A DNA stretch of 64,000 nucleotides from Lacrimispora xylanisolvens. Lineage in GTDB: Bacteria > Bacillota > Clostridia > Lachnospirales > Lachnospiraceae. How positions within the stretch are numbered: the stretch's first letter is position 1; each line of letters starts with the position of its first letter. Positions 8,408 through 17,406 of the stretch are shown piece by piece. The position numbers were made by a program, and so were the translations under genes. The DNA lies in contig NZ_PTJA01000001.1 of NCBI RefSeq assembly GCF_002934545.1, positions 62,001 to 126,000 on the forward strand, in the 5' to 3' direction. The notes under the pieces are model-generated. The model was not told where the DNA came from, did no database searches, and was given only the letters and a program-made list of their open reading frames with translations.

Positions 8408-9163
8408 ATGAAAAAAATGATATCATGGAATGTGAATGGACTTCGTGCCTGTGTGGAGAAAGGCTTTCTGGATTATTTTAATGAGGTAGATGCGGACGTG
8501 TTCTGTATTCAGGAAAGCAAGCTGCAGGAAGGGCAGATCGACCTTTCTCTTCCAGGCTATTATCAATATTGGAATTACGCACAAAAGAAAGGATATTCAG
8601 GTACTGCCCTGTTTACCAGGGAGGAGCCACTATCAGTTACTTATGGGATGGGAATAGAAGAGCATGATAAAGAGGGACGGATTATTACGGCTGAGTTTCC
8701 GGACTATTATGTAGTAACCTGCTATACTCCAAATTCCCAGAATGAACTGGCGCGCCTTCCCTACCGTTTGACCTGGGAGGAGGCATTTCTGGCCTATCTA
8801 AAAGGGTTGGAGGAGAATAAGCCTGTTATTTTCTGCGGAGACTTAAATGTAGCTCATAAGGAAATTGATTTGAAAAATCCCAAATCCAACCGGAAAAATG
8901 CAGGGTTTACCGATGAGGAGAGGGAGAAGTTTACCATCCTTGTAGAGAATGGTTTTATCGATACCTACCGGTATTTCTATCCACAGCAGGAAGAGATGTA
9001 CTCCTGGTGGTCCTACCGCTTTAAGGCGAGGGAGAAGAATGCAGGTTGGCGTATTGATTATTTCTGTGTATCACAAAGTCTGGAGGACAGGCTGGTAAGT
9101 GCAGATATTCATACCCAGGTGACAGGCTCTGACCACTGTCCGGTGGAACTTGTAATTAAATAA
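8408..9163 (+). CDS. xth: Exodeoxyribonuclease III (AP endonuclease)
   Basis: Base-excision repair nuclease of 251 residues that incises at abasic sites. Family motifs are in order: [10 protein letters not shown] at the start, IQESKLQ (catalytic Glu), the [13 protein letters not shown] loop, CGDLNVAH (catalytic Asp-Asn), WRIDYFCVS and GSDHCPVEL (catalytic Asp-His). ATG 8408 is 7 bases after GGAGGT; the frame runs upstream to 8255 through the terminator and is not coding there. It sits between two stable RNA signals, with its own promoter. Confidence 0.95.
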   Translation: MKKMISWNVNGLRACVEKGFLDYFNEVDADVFCIQESKLQEGQIDLSLPGYYQYWNYAQKKGYSGTALFTREEPLSVTYGMGIEEHDKEGRIITAEFPDYYVVTCYTPNSQNELARLPYRLTWEEAFLAYLKGLEENKPVIFCGDLNVAHKEIDLKNPKSNRKNAGFTDEEREKFTILVENGFIDTYRYFYPQQEEMYSWWSYRFKAREKNAGWRIDYFCVSQSLEDRLVSADIHTQVTGSDHCPVELVIK

Positions 9164-9205
9164 TAACGGATCAGACAGAGTATTACACAGGAGAATAATA
9201 AAAAC

Positions 9206-11020
9206 ATGAATTTATTAACAATTGAGCATTTAACAAAATCATATACAGAACGGCTTCTTTTTGATGATACCAGCTTCAGCATAAATGAAGGGGAAAAGAT
9301 CGGTCTGATTGGTATTAATGGCACAGGAAAGTCTACGCTTTTACGTATCGTGGCAGGGCTTGAAGAGCCGGATGAGGGAACCTTGGCAAAGGGAAGAAAC
9401 TTGGATATCCGTTTTCTTTCTCAGAATCCCAGATTCGAGGCAGGAGAGACCATTCTGGAAAGCATAATCCGGGAGAATGAGGGTCATGAACATGTATGGG
9501 ATTTAGAAAGCCAGGCAAAGAACATGCTGACCAGACTTGGCTTTACGGAATTTGATACCAAAGTGGACACTTTATCCGGCGGACAGAGAAAGAGGGTTGC
9601 GCTTGTGAGCGTTCTTCTTTCTACTGCAGATTTACTGGTTCTGGATGAGCCTACCAACCACTTAGACAGCAGTATGGCGGACTGGCTGGAGGATTATCTG
9701 CGCCGATTTAAAGGTGCTCTTTTGATGGTTACCCATGACCGGTATTTTTTAGACAGTGTGACAAACCGGATTGTGGAGCTTGATAAGGGAAAGCTTTACA
9801 GCTATCAGGAGAATTATGAAGGCTATTTAAAACTAAAGGCAGACCGGCTGGATATGGAGCAGGCTACTGAACGGAAACGCCAGTCAATCCTCCGTATCGA
9901 GCTGCAGTGGATGCAAAGAGGGGCAAGGGCGCGTTCCACCAAGCAGAAGGCCCATATCGAGCGATACGAGACGCTTCGTGACCAGAAGGCACCTGAGTTT
10001 GATAAAAACGTGGAACTGGATTCCATTGAGAGCCGTCTTGGACGCACCACCGTTGAGCTGGAGGGTATTTCAAAGGCTTTTGGTGATAAGGTTCTGATGA
10101 AAGATTTTAACTATATCTTTTTGAAAAATGACCGCATAGGAATCATTGGCCCCAATGGGTCCGGTAAGTCCACGCTTATGAAAATTATAGTTGGATGGCT
10201 TCAGCCGGATGAGGGAACCTTAACGGTGGGACAGACTGTTAAGATGGGTTATTTCTCCCAGGAGAGCGAAGATATGGACGGCAGCTTAAAGGTCATCGAT
10301 TATATCCGGAGTGCGGCTGAGTATGTGAAAACAAAAGACGGCAGTGTCAGTGCCTCCCAGATGCTGGAACGGTTTTTATTTCCGCCAAGTGTTCAGTATA
10401 CCACAGTTGAAAAGCTTTCCGGAGGGGAAAAACGGCGGCTGTATCTGCTGCGCATCCTGATGGAGGCACCCAATGTCCTTCTTCTAGACGAGCCTACCAA
10501 TGATCTGGATATTCAGACACTTACCATCCTTGAGGATTACTTAGACAGCTTTCCAGGCATTGTCATAACCGTATCTCATGACCGCTATTTTCTGGACCGG
10601 GTGGTGCGCAGAATTTTCGCATTTGAAGGACAGGGAAAGGTCACTCAATACGAGGGTGGATTTACGGATTATCAGGCTGCTTTCGCTGCAAAATATCCGG
10701 ATGGGCTTCCCGGGGAAGCAGCTGGAACTTACAAAAAGGAAGATGCAGGAGAGAAGAAGGGGAAGGAAAAACCCAAATTAGAGCGAAAGCTTAAGTTCTC
10801 CTATAAAGAACAGAAGGAATGGGAAACCATTGAAGATGATATTGCCGGTTTGGAAGAGGCCATCGAGGTTCTGGATAAAAAGATAGAAGAGGCTGCCAGT
10901 GACTATGGCAAATTGAATCAGCTGATGGAAGAAAAGGCAGTAAAAGAAGGATTATTAGAGGAGAAGATGGAACGCTGGATGTATTTAAATGATCTGGCAG
11001 AACAGATTCAGAACCAGTAA
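9206..11020 (+). CDS. ABC-F family ATPase (Uup-like)
   Basis: A soluble ABC-F protein of 604 residues with two ATPase domains and no membrane segment. First domain: GINGTGKST, LSGGQRKR, LVLDEPTNHLD. The P-site tRNA-interacting linker runs at about residues 215-270 (MQRGARARSTKQKAHIERY). Second domain: GPNGSGKST, LSGGEKRR, LLLDEPTNDLD. A charged coiled-coil tail follows at about residues 520-604, as in Uup, where it binds nucleic acid. Such proteins act on stalled or early elongating ribosomes. It is not clearly an antibiotic-resistance subtype. It begins 42 bases after the exonuclease gene. Confidence 0.9.
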   Translation: MNLLTIEHLTKSYTERLLFDDTSFSINEGEKIGLIGINGTGKSTLLRIVAGLEEPDEGTLAKGRNLDIRFLSQNPRFEAGETILESIIRENEGHEHVWDLESQAKNMLTRLGFTEFDTKVDTLSGGQRKRVALVSVLLSTADLLVLDEPTNHLDSSMADWLEDYLRRFKGALLMVTHDRYFLDSVTNRIVELDKGKLYSYQENYEGYLKLKADRLDMEQATERKRQSILRIELQWMQRGARARSTKQKAHIERYETLRDQKAPEFDKNVELDSIESRLGRTTVELEGISKAFGDKVLMKDFNYIFLKNDRIGIIGPNGSGKSTLMKIIVGWLQPDEGTLTVGQTVKMGYFSQESEDMDGSLKVIDYIRSAAEYVKTKDGSVSASQMLERFLFPPSVQYTTVEKLSGGEKRRLYLLRILMEAPNVLLLDEPTNDLDIQTLTILEDYLDSFPGIVITVSHDRYFLDRVVRRIFAFEGQGKVTQYEGGFTDYQAAFAAKYPDGLPGEAAGTYKKEDAGEKKGKEKPKLERKLKFSYKEQKEWETIEDDIAGLEEAIEVLDKKIEEAASDYGKLNQLMEEKAVKEGLLEEKMERWMYLNDLAEQIQNQ

Positions 11021-11046
11021 CAGGACTGTCACAGAGGAGAAGAGGG

Positions 11047-12894
11047 ATGAAACAGTACAGGATCGACAAGAGAGAAACAGGATATTATCCCATGGGAATG
11101 ACTAAGACTGGGGAGGGGGTTCATTTCAGCGTTGCGGCTCAGGGAAAGGAATTAAAACTACTTTTTTTTCGTGGCGATGAAAAGGAACCCATCTGCGCCT
11201 TTCTCTTTCCGGAAAAAGAGAAACGGGGAGAGGTTTTTTCTGTTACAATTCTTGGAGATGACTTTACCGGAATTTCCTATTGCTACGAGATTGATGGCAA
11301 ACGGTTCTCTGATCCATATGGAAGAGCTTTTACAGATAAGGATCGCTGGGGAGATTTAGAGAGAGCAGCTGTTTTATCCAAAAGTCCGGTTACATTTAAA
11401 GCTTTTGACTGGGAAGAGGACAATCGTCCGCTGATTCCATATGAGGATTCTGTGGTCTATCGGATTCATGTCCGGGGATTTACCATGCATTCCTCTTCCG
11501 GAACCAGGAATAAAGGAACCTTTCGGGGGATAGAGGAAAAAATTCCCTACTTAAAAGAACTGGGAATCACAACTGTGGAACTGATGCCGGTTTATGAATT
11601 TCAGGAAGTGATCCTTCCTGAAATTGTGCAGGGAAGTCCATACGGTGTGGATAAACCTACGGGAAAAATAAATTATTGGGGATATACCTCGGGATTCTAT
11701 TTCGCTCCCAAAGCGTCTTATGCCTCGGATAATAAGGAAACACCGGCTTTGGAATTGAAAAATCTGGTTAAGGCCCTTCATAAAGAAGGGATAGAACTTA
11801 TTGCAGAATTGTATTTTTCAGGGAAGGAGTCTCCAACCTTTGTTCTTGATGCGGTACGGTTCTGGACAGAAGAATTTCACCTGGATGGAATTCATCTGGT
11901 CGGGTTCCCGCCTCTTGATTTAATCGGACGTGATCCCTATTTAAAAGGGTTAAAGCTATGGGCTGATTCCTGGGGTGACATTCCTGTAAAGGGATTTAAA
12001 TATCTGGCAGAATATAATGACAGCTTTCAGACGGATATGAGAAGAGTGCTGAAAGGGGACGAGGAGCAGATGAAAAATCTGGTCTTCCGAACCAGAAACA
12101 ATCCGTCTGACCGGGGCATGATTCAATATATGGCCAATACCAATGGGTTTACCATGATGGATCTGGTTTCCTATGATACTAAGCATAATGAAGCCAATGG
12201 AGAATCCAATCTGGATGGCAATCCCTATAATTATTCCTGGAATTGCGGGACAGAAGGTACAACGAGAAAGAAAAAAGTGGTGGAGCTTAGGAAAAAACAG
12301 CTGCGCAATGCTTTTTTGCTGCTGCTCTTAAGTCAGGGTACGCCCCTTTTTATGGCGGGGGATGAATTTGGCAATACTCAGTCGGGCAATAACAATGCTT
12401 ATTGCCAGGATAATGATATTTCCTGGTTAAACTGGAACCTCTTAAAAACAAACAGGGATCTTTTTGAATTTGTGAAAGCAGTCATTGCTTTTAGAAAGGC
12501 ACATCCCGTATTTCACAGAAGAGAAGAAGCAAAGAACATGGATTACCTTGCATGCGGAGTCCCTGATGTTTCTTATCATGGAGTAAAACCTTGGTATCCG
12601 GAATATGAGAATTTCAGGCGTCAGCTGGGTATCCTTTATTGGGGAGACTATGCCAGAAAAGCAGACGGGACGGCTGATAATCATTTTTATATCGCTTATA
12701 ACATGCACTGGGAACCCCATACGTTCGATCTTCCAAACCTTCCGAAAAAACATCAGTGGCATGTGGTGTTTCATACGGATAAGGAGGAAGAGAACGGGAA
12801 ATATGAGGTTGGAAAAGAACCGGTACTGGAAGGAAAGAGTTTTCCCGTTCCTCCCAGAACCATTGTAGTATTTATAGGAAAGAAGGATGATTGA
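11047..12894 (+). CDS. GlgX/isoamylase-like protein with degenerate active site
   Basis: 615 residues of the GH13 glycogen-debranching type: an N-terminal CBM48-like domain (about 1-110), a barrel starting YRIHVRGFTMH, and the very characteristic KHNEANGESNLDG and YSWNCGTEG stretches. The catalytic positions are altered. Region I, usually DVVYNHT, reads AELYFSG. Region II, usually DGFRFD, reads DGIHLV with the nucleophile Asp replaced by Val285. Region III, usually AEPW, reads ADSW. Region IV, usually HDG, reads TNG. It is thus predicted to be non-hydrolytic, perhaps a glycogen-binding or regulatory partner like plant ISA2. It starts 26 bases after the ABC-F gene; its 3' end overlaps the convergent gene by 23 bases. 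Confidence 0.82.
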   Translation: MKQYRIDKRETGYYPMGMTKTGEGVHFSVAAQGKELKLLFFRGDEKEPICAFLFPEKEKRGEVFSVTILGDDFTGISYCYEIDGKRFSDPYGRAFTDKDRWGDLERAAVLSKSPVTFKAFDWEEDNRPLIPYEDSVVYRIHVRGFTMHSSSGTRNKGTFRGIEEKIPYLKELGITTVELMPVYEFQEVILPEIVQGSPYGVDKPTGKINYWGYTSGFYFAPKASYASDNKETPALELKNLVKALHKEGIELIAELYFSGKESPTFVLDAVRFWTEEFHLDGIHLVGFPPLDLIGRDPYLKGLKLWADSWGDIPVKGFKYLAEYNDSFQTDMRRVLKGDEEQMKNLVFRTRNNPSDRGMIQYMANTNGFTMMDLVSYDTKHNEANGESNLDGNPYNYSWNCGTEGTTRKKKVVELRKKQLRNAFLLLLLSQGTPLFMAGDEFGNTQSGNNNAYCQDNDISWLNWNLLKTNRDLFEFVKAVIAFRKAHPVFHRREEAKNMDYLACGVPDVSYHGVKPWYPEYENFRRQLGILYWGDYARKADGTADNHFYIAYNMHWEPHTFDLPNLPKKHQWHVVFHTDKEEENGKYEVGKEPVLEGKSFPVPPRTIVVFIGKKDD

Positions 12895-13834
12895 CCGGAA
12901 ACTCCGGTCTTTCTCCATTTAAGACCCGATAGATGTCCATAGCAGCAAAAAGCTCCATACGGTCAAGGGCTTCCCTGGTATTGGCGGCGCAGTGGGGAGA
13001 AACAATGATATTGCTATATTTAAGCAGTGCGCTGTCTGCAGGAAGAGGTTCTGTTTCGAACACATCAAGGGCAGCCCCTTTAATTTTTTTGTCTATTACA
13101 GCCTGAACTAAATCGTCTTCCTGTATTAATCCACCCCTGGAGACATTGATTAAGACAGCGGATGGCTTCATCATATCCAGCTGCTCTCTGGCAATCATGT
13201 GCCGGTTTTTTTCAGTAAAAGGAACATGGAGAGAAATGAAGTCCGCATTCTGATAGACCTCTTCCGGAGAGGACACCGGAGTAACACCAGCGGGAGCATT
13301 GTCAGGGGTTAAATGGTGATCATAGACGATAACCTTCATATCAAATCCCATAGCAGCTTTTTTTGCCACCAGCTTTCCAATATTACCAAAGCCAATCAGT
13401 CCCAGGGTGAGACCAGACAGTTCAATGTTAAAAACATCCTTTCGGATTGAAAAATCACTTTTCTTTACAGCTTCCGACATGATGTCATGGTTTTTAGCAC
13501 AGGCAAGCATGAAAAAAATAGTATGCTCCGCCACCGCATTGGAGTTGGCATTTCCAGAGTTAGTCACCTGGATGCCCAGTTTTTCTGCATAGACTGTATC
13601 AATATAGTCAACTCCAGCACTGAAGCTTGAGATTACTTTTAAGTTTTTGCACCGGTCCAGTAATGGTTTATCGTACCGGAATTTTCTGGTAGGACCTGTA
13701 AGTATGGCGTGACATTGTTCAAAAACAGGGTCATCTCCTGATTTGGGAGCAGATAATATAAGCTCGCAGCCTTTTTTTGTTAAATAATCGGTACCTGTAT
13801 GAGAGATCGTTCTTGGGACCAGCACTTTAAACAT
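12872..13834 (-). CDS. D-isomer-specific 2-hydroxyacid dehydrogenase (phosphoglycerate dehydrogenase-like)
   Basis: 320-residue NAD-dependent dehydrogenase. The cofactor motif is GLTLGLIGFGNIGKLVAKKA at about residues 138-157. Catalytic residues are Arg in NVSRGGLIQ, Glu in DVFETEPLP and His in SPHCAAN. An early STRUCTURE-typical ISSFSAGVDYID segment is present. No C-terminal ACT domain, so it is not a full SerA; it could act on glycerate, hydroxypyruvate or a related acid. ATG 13834 follows AAAGGA; the frame extends 24 codons further without support. It is the last gene of the glycosyltransferase-padR transcript and its stop lies inside the convergent GlgX-like gene. Confidence 0.85.
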   Translation of the reverse strand: MFKVLVPRTISHTGTDYLTKKGCELILSAPKSGDDPVFEQCHAILTGPTRKFRYDKPLLDRCKNLKVISSFSAGVDYIDTVYAEKLGIQVTNSGNANSNAVAEHTIFFMLACAKNHDIMSEAVKKSDFSIRKDVFNIELSGLTLGLIGFGNIGKLVAKKAAMGFDMKVIVYDHHLTPDNAPAGVTPVSSPEEVYQNADFISLHVPFTEKNRHMIAREQLDMMKPSAVLINVSRGGLIQEDDLVQAVIDKKIKGAALDVFETEPLPADSALLKYSNIIVSPHCAANTREALDRMELFAAMDIYRVLNGERPEFPVNHPSFL

Positions 13835-13915
13835 ATTAGATTCCTTTCTGGAGGCATAGCCACTAATCTTATCAATGATAGTAACACAGGCCTGAAAGGG
13901 TTTCAAGCGAATCTG

Positions 13916-14455
13916 TTATAGTCCGGAATCGATGGTCTCATCACACCAGCCAATGGTGGCCTGGCAGGACAAGACACCTCTGCGAAGCATAGCCTTTAAA
14001 AAGCGGGAGCGTTCTTCAGAAATTTTCTCAATTCCCTGTTCCAGATCGTGCTGCATGTCTAGGTATTTTTCCAGTTTTTTAACGTGGAGTTGTTTATAAT
14101 CTTCCAGCATTTTAATAATATGCTCTTTTGGCTGGTTACTTGAGAATAACAATTTCAGCATAAATTCAGAGCGTATGGGCTGTATTTCTGTGTCTTCCAT
14201 AAGCCAGGATTCTAACTCCAGCCGACCTTTTGGAGTAATCTGGTACTGTATTTTTTTTTCGCTTGTTTCGCTTTCTACAATCTCTACCAGTTCATCTATG
14301 AGCATTTTTTTCAGTGTTGGGTATATATGCCCAAAGTTTTCGTTCCAGAAACCGGAGAGAACGGTATCGCAATATTTTTTAATATCATAGCCAGTGCCTG
14401 GTGAGACATTTAAGATTCCTAAAATCGCATATAAAGATTTGTTTTTTAATGCCAT
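13916..14455 (-). CDS. PadR-family transcriptional regulator
   Basis: 179-residue repressor: N-terminal winged helix (LYAILGILNVSPGTGYDIKKY, then HIYPTLKKMLIDELVEI) and a C-terminal helical PadR domain with a coiled-coil arm around residues 105-150. PadR proteins respond to small toxic or aromatic compounds. ATG 14455 follows GAAAGG at good spacing; the longer frame to 14503 overlaps the upstream gene and lacks a ribosome site. It lies 16 bases after the glycosyltransferase gene, so it probably represses its own operon through the two ATATCA-GAG-TGATAT operators at that operon's promoter. Confidence 0.88.
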   Translation of the reverse strand: MALKNKSLYAILGILNVSPGTGYDIKKYCDTVLSGFWNENFGHIYPTLKKMLIDELVEIVESETSEKKIQYQITPKGRLELESWLMEDTEIQPIRSEFMLKLLFSSNQPKEHIIKMLEDYKQLHVKKLEKYLDMQHDLEQGIEKISEERSRFLKAMLRRGVLSCQATIGWCDETIDSGL

Positions 14456-14471
14456 GTTAAGTGCCTTTCTT

Positions 14472-15647
14472 TTATTTGTTAACGTAACTTTCCAATTTTT
14501 CAACTGTAAGATCCCAATTGGAACAGCTTCTCATTTCATGGGAAATTCTAAGGCAGTTCTCCTTTATTGTATCATCAGAAAGGAGCTGCTGGATCTGGCC
14601 TTTTAGTTTTTCTGCTGATAGTTCCTTCATGTTATCTGATAAACCCAGATTCATGGATACAAGCCTTTTGGCAGTCATATGCTGATCATTGACCAGAGGG
14701 ATGGCAAGCATGGGTACACCAAAGTATAATGCCTCATTCACACTGTTAAATCCTGCATGGGTGATGAATGCATCTGCTTTATCTAAAATCTCAAGCTGGG
14801 GAAATACATTTTTAACCAGAAAGTTGTCCGGTAATTCCCCCAATTGATTAACGTTGCACTTGGTTCCAATGGACATACACACATAATAGTCTGTATTTTC
14901 AAATGCACAGATGCACATCTTATAGAAATCCATAAAATCCGTGTTCAGGCTGCCTAGTGAGATATATAACAGTTTTCTGTTTTCAATCCCGGATAAGTCT
15001 ACAGACTCTGTATTTTTTGTCCGCTCCATAGAAGGTCCGGCAAATAAATATTGAGGTTCGGTTACTGCATCATCCCCGTTAAATTCTCTGGTGGTATATA
15101 CAATATTGTGATCGGCTTTGCTTATAAAAACTTCTTCCAGTGTAGGTTCTTCTATTTTATAACAAGTAAAGATTCTGTTCAATATCTGATAGCAGTAATC
15201 CAGCTGTGGGTGAGTTCCGGGTACCAGCATACGCGGTGGTACCGGTGCATGGCTCATGGCAAAAGAAGAATGGGAACAGATAACCGGTGTATGAGTAAGC
15301 TGTTTTAAAAAGCATCCGCCGCCAAAGATGGAGTCACAAAAGATGAGGTCATAGTTGCGTTCTTTTAAAATATCCAGAATCTGAGGCAGCATTACCTCAT
15401 CGTATAAAAGAATATATTCCATCAGCATGTAAAACGGATGCCGGTCTGTGGGGCGGTAATTTTTAAAAAAAAGACTCAGGCCGCTTCCAAAATCAATCCA
15501 GTCTGCACCTGATTTTTTTACCTGCTCCGAAAATTCCACGGAGCAGAAATAATCTACTTTATGCCCTTTTTCTGTAAGCTTCTTCACCAGTCCAAGTGTG
15601 GGATTGATATGTCCATACAGATTTGCATTTACAAATAAAATATTCAT
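14472..15647 (-). CDS. MGT-family (macrolide-type) UDP-glycosyltransferase
   Basis: 391 residues with a GT-B fold of family GT1. It begins MNILFVNANLYGHINPTLGLV, the family's acceptor-side start, and carries the nucleotide-sugar signature ITHAGFNSVNEALYFGVPMLAIP near residues 300-325. Relatives such as YjiC and the macrolide glycosyltransferases attach sugars to hydrophobic aglycones, often inactivating antibiotics. AAGGAGG precedes the start. It is first in an operon with padR and a 2-hydroxyacid dehydrogenase, which points to an inducible detoxification role; the natural substrate is unknown. Confidence 0.88.
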   Translation of the reverse strand: MNILFVNANLYGHINPTLGLVKKLTEKGHKVDYFCSVEFSEQVKKSGADWIDFGSGLSLFFKNYRPTDRHPFYMLMEYILLYDEVMLPQILDILKERNYDLIFCDSIFGGGCFLKQLTHTPVICSHSSFAMSHAPVPPRMLVPGTHPQLDYCYQILNRIFTCYKIEEPTLEEVFISKADHNIVYTTREFNGDDAVTEPQYLFAGPSMERTKNTESVDLSGIENRKLLYISLGSLNTDFMDFYKMCICAFENTDYYVCMSIGTKCNVNQLGELPDNFLVKNVFPQLEILDKADAFITHAGFNSVNEALYFGVPMLAIPLVNDQHMTAKRLVSMNLGLSDNMKELSAEKLKGQIQQLLSDDTIKENCLRISHEMRSCSNWDLTVEKLESYVNK

Positions 15648-15661
15648 CCTTTGCCTCCTTG

Positions 15662-15711
15662 TATCACTCTGATATAGTTTGAATTTTATATCAGAGTGAT
15701 ATAGTTGTCAA
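15662..15711 (-). promoter_or_regulatory. Glycosyltransferase-padR promoter with twin palindromic operators
   Basis: On the minus strand, TTGACA (plus 15706-15711) and TAAAAT (plus 15683-15688) are 17 bases apart. One palindrome, ATATCA-GAG-TGATAT, fills the spacer (15687-15703). A second copy in opposite orientation lies just after the -10 (15662-15676). Occupation of either would block polymerase. PadR, encoded second in the operon, is the natural candidate. Confidence 0.8.
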
Positions 15712-15733
15712 GGAATTTGTAAGACAATCATTA

Positions 15734-16594
15734 TTATAAATCTTCCAGGTACCAGGTTCCAGGTAAAAACTCTGCGGGCAGGTCGCAGGACTTAAAGTAA
15801 TCAACCATTGCAATACATGCAAATTTTTCTGTAGAATAGTGTGTTCCGCCTATGACATTAATGGAATGCTCCCTGGAAATTTTATGAAATTCCATGGTAG
15901 GCTCAAAATATGGTAAGGGTCTTGTAAATCCGGTAATATAACAATTGATACCTCTTTCAGCAACTTCCGTTGCAGCAAATGGATAACTGCCTCCCCCGGC
16001 TGCCACAGCCACCAGGCTATCTTTTAAGGTATCTGCCCCATATGCATAAAGACGGCACTTATGACCCACTGTTTTTTCCATAAGCTTTTGTATCTCTCTT
16101 ATCTGTTCCAATGGAGATTTGCAGATAACTCCCACTTTTGTATTTTTATCATATTGGCAAAATGGCTCTATAATCTCTAAGCCCAAAGCGCGGACCAGGC
16201 TTACAGAAGTGGAGAATTTACCATACTGGTCTAAGGGTGAATGGAGCATATAGAACGAGATTCTGCGTTTTTTCAGCTCTTTTAGATACTCAACCGGGAT
16301 ATCATAAAAGGGGAAGCCATCCAGTAAATTCTCATATCCCATTGCATGATGGGAGAACAGAAGAATGTCAGATTCATTCCGGTCAAAGATTTTTTTTAAT
16401 AGCGCTTTGTCAGGAAATGTGACAGTGTATACTTTCTTAATTATTTCAGTATTATCAAGTACCAGTCCCATATATTCAGTTCTGAACTCAGGTGTAATAA
16501 ATTCATTATCAAAATTCATAAAGCCCCAATCGTCAGTTCTGTTTGCCAGATCAAAATCAGTATAGAGTTTGTTATATAAATCCCGGGCAATCAT
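15734..16594 (-). CDS. NIF3-family dinuclear-metal protein
   Basis: 286 residues of the NIF3/YbgI family, ring-forming proteins with a two-metal centre and uncertain enzymatic role (annotated as GTP cyclohydrolase 1 type 2-like). Likely metal ligands are SHHAM at about residue 81-85, LHSPLD near 117-122 and the C-terminal GGTHYSTEKFA. GGAGGT lies 5 bases before ATG 16594. It is transcribed alone, divergent from the second Crp-type regulator, and separate from the padR operon that starts 23 bases beyond its end. Confidence 0.85.
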   Translation of the reverse strand: MIARDLYNKLYTDFDLANRTDDWGFMNFDNEFITPEFRTEYMGLVLDNTEIIKKVYTVTFPDKALLKKIFDRNESDILLFSHHAMGYENLLDGFPFYDIPVEYLKELKKRRISFYMLHSPLDQYGKFSTSVSLVRALGLEIIEPFCQYDKNTKVGVICKSPLEQIREIQKLMEKTVGHKCRLYAYGADTLKDSLVAVAAGGGSYPFAATEVAERGINCYITGFTRPLPYFEPTMEFHKISREHSINVIGGTHYSTEKFACIAMVDYFKSCDLPAEFLPGTWYLEDL

Positions 16595-16684
16595 TTTATA
16601 CCTCCACTAAAATATGTTTCTACCTTAGCTAACCGGTAGTATTTTCCTGAAAGCTATGCTATCATATTTGTTATCAAGTAATAA

Positions 16685-16696
16685 GGTCAAATGACC
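16685..16696. promoter_or_regulatory. Short palindrome GGTCAAATGACC before a Crp-type gene
   Basis: GGTCA-AA-TGACC, a perfect inverted repeat with two central bases, lies 22 bases before the Crp-type start codon and downstream of any likely promoter for it. It may be an autoregulatory operator; a chance palindrome cannot be excluded. Confidence 0.35.
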
Positions 16697-16717
16697 CGTT
16701 TTTCGGTAGGGGGAAAA

Positions 16718-17350
16718 ATGTTTACAGACATTCGTAATATGATGCCAGAATCCGTCAGCAAACGTCTTATCAGGAAATACTATAAGGCAGGAAGTCCCAT
16801 TATCCTGGCTGAAATGGAAAATAATTATGTATATTTTTTAGTAGAAGGCAGCGCAGAGGCTGCTGTTTTACATTGCAGCGGGGCGATTGCATCTGTCTAT
16901 CTATATGAAACGGGTGGGATTTTTGGAGAAATTGAACCTTTTTATGAAGGCGTTAAACCTGTGACGATTACGGCACTTACTCCCTGCGTAGTGGACATTC
17001 TATATAAAGATGATTTTATCCATTGGCTGAAAGAAGACTTTGAAGCAACTAAAGTGCTTATCTCACTGATTGCTTTGAAATTGGTCCGAAGCAGTGAGCG
17101 GATTGAGGAGATGACAATTCTCTCGGTTAGAGAGCGTGTTTTGCGTTGTGTGGCAGTGTATCAGCATAAGAGTATTCTTAACCGGCTGACCAAAAGTCTG
17201 CTGGCAAATGAGACAGGTGCACCTGTTCGCAGCATTAACCGGGCAATTGCCCAGTGTGCAGAGCAGGGATTATTTTATTATACCAATGGCAAGTTTCATG
17301 TAAAGGATTCTATGGCATTAAAGAATCATCTTCCTGATTTTATAAAATAA
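16718..17350 (+). CDS. Crp/Fnr-family transcriptional regulator
   Basis: 210 residues: a cyclic-nucleotide-binding-like sensor domain (YVYFLVEGSAEAAVL, ETGGIFGEIEPFYEG), a long dimer helix near residues 115-135, and a winged helix with recognition part ANETGAPVRSINRAIAQCAEQGLF. No Fe-S cysteine set like Fnr, and no Pro2 or axial-His pattern of the CO sensor CooA, so despite its position at the end of the CODH-like cluster there is no sequence reason to call it a CO sensor. ATG 16718 follows GGTAGGGGG; the frame extends to 16691 without a ribosome site. It converges on the oxidoreductase gene across a shared terminator. Confidence 0.8.
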   Translation: MFTDIRNMMPESVSKRLIRKYYKAGSPIILAEMENNYVYFLVEGSAEAAVLHCSGAIASVYLYETGGIFGEIEPFYEGVKPVTITALTPCVVDILYKDDFIHWLKEDFEATKVLISLIALKLVRSSERIEEMTILSVRERVLRCVAVYQHKSILNRLTKSLLANETGAPVRSINRAIAQCAEQGLFYYTNGKFHVKDSMALKNHLPDFIK

Positions 17351-17406
17351 ATAAGCAGCAGGCATCAGCTGAATATATCACCAGCTGCCCTGCTGCTTAT
17401 TTATTA
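17347..17406. terminator. Bidirectional terminator
   Basis: AATAAGCAGCAGG pairs with CCTGCTGCTTATT, with an internal CAGCTG pair. A and T runs flank both sides, so it can stop transcripts of the Crp-type gene and of the convergent CODH-like operon. Confidence 0.85.

Noticed and set aside
16625-16645. CTTAGCTAACC as a third copy of the GTTAG operator
   Set aside because: Only one half-site matches and the N6 spacing is missing; the neighbouring genes are not iron-related.
16718-17350. CO-sensing CooA regulator for the CODH-like cluster
   Set aside because: No N-terminal Pro and no matching axial His for heme; it is convergent to the cluster and separated by a terminator. Rrf2 is the better candidate.
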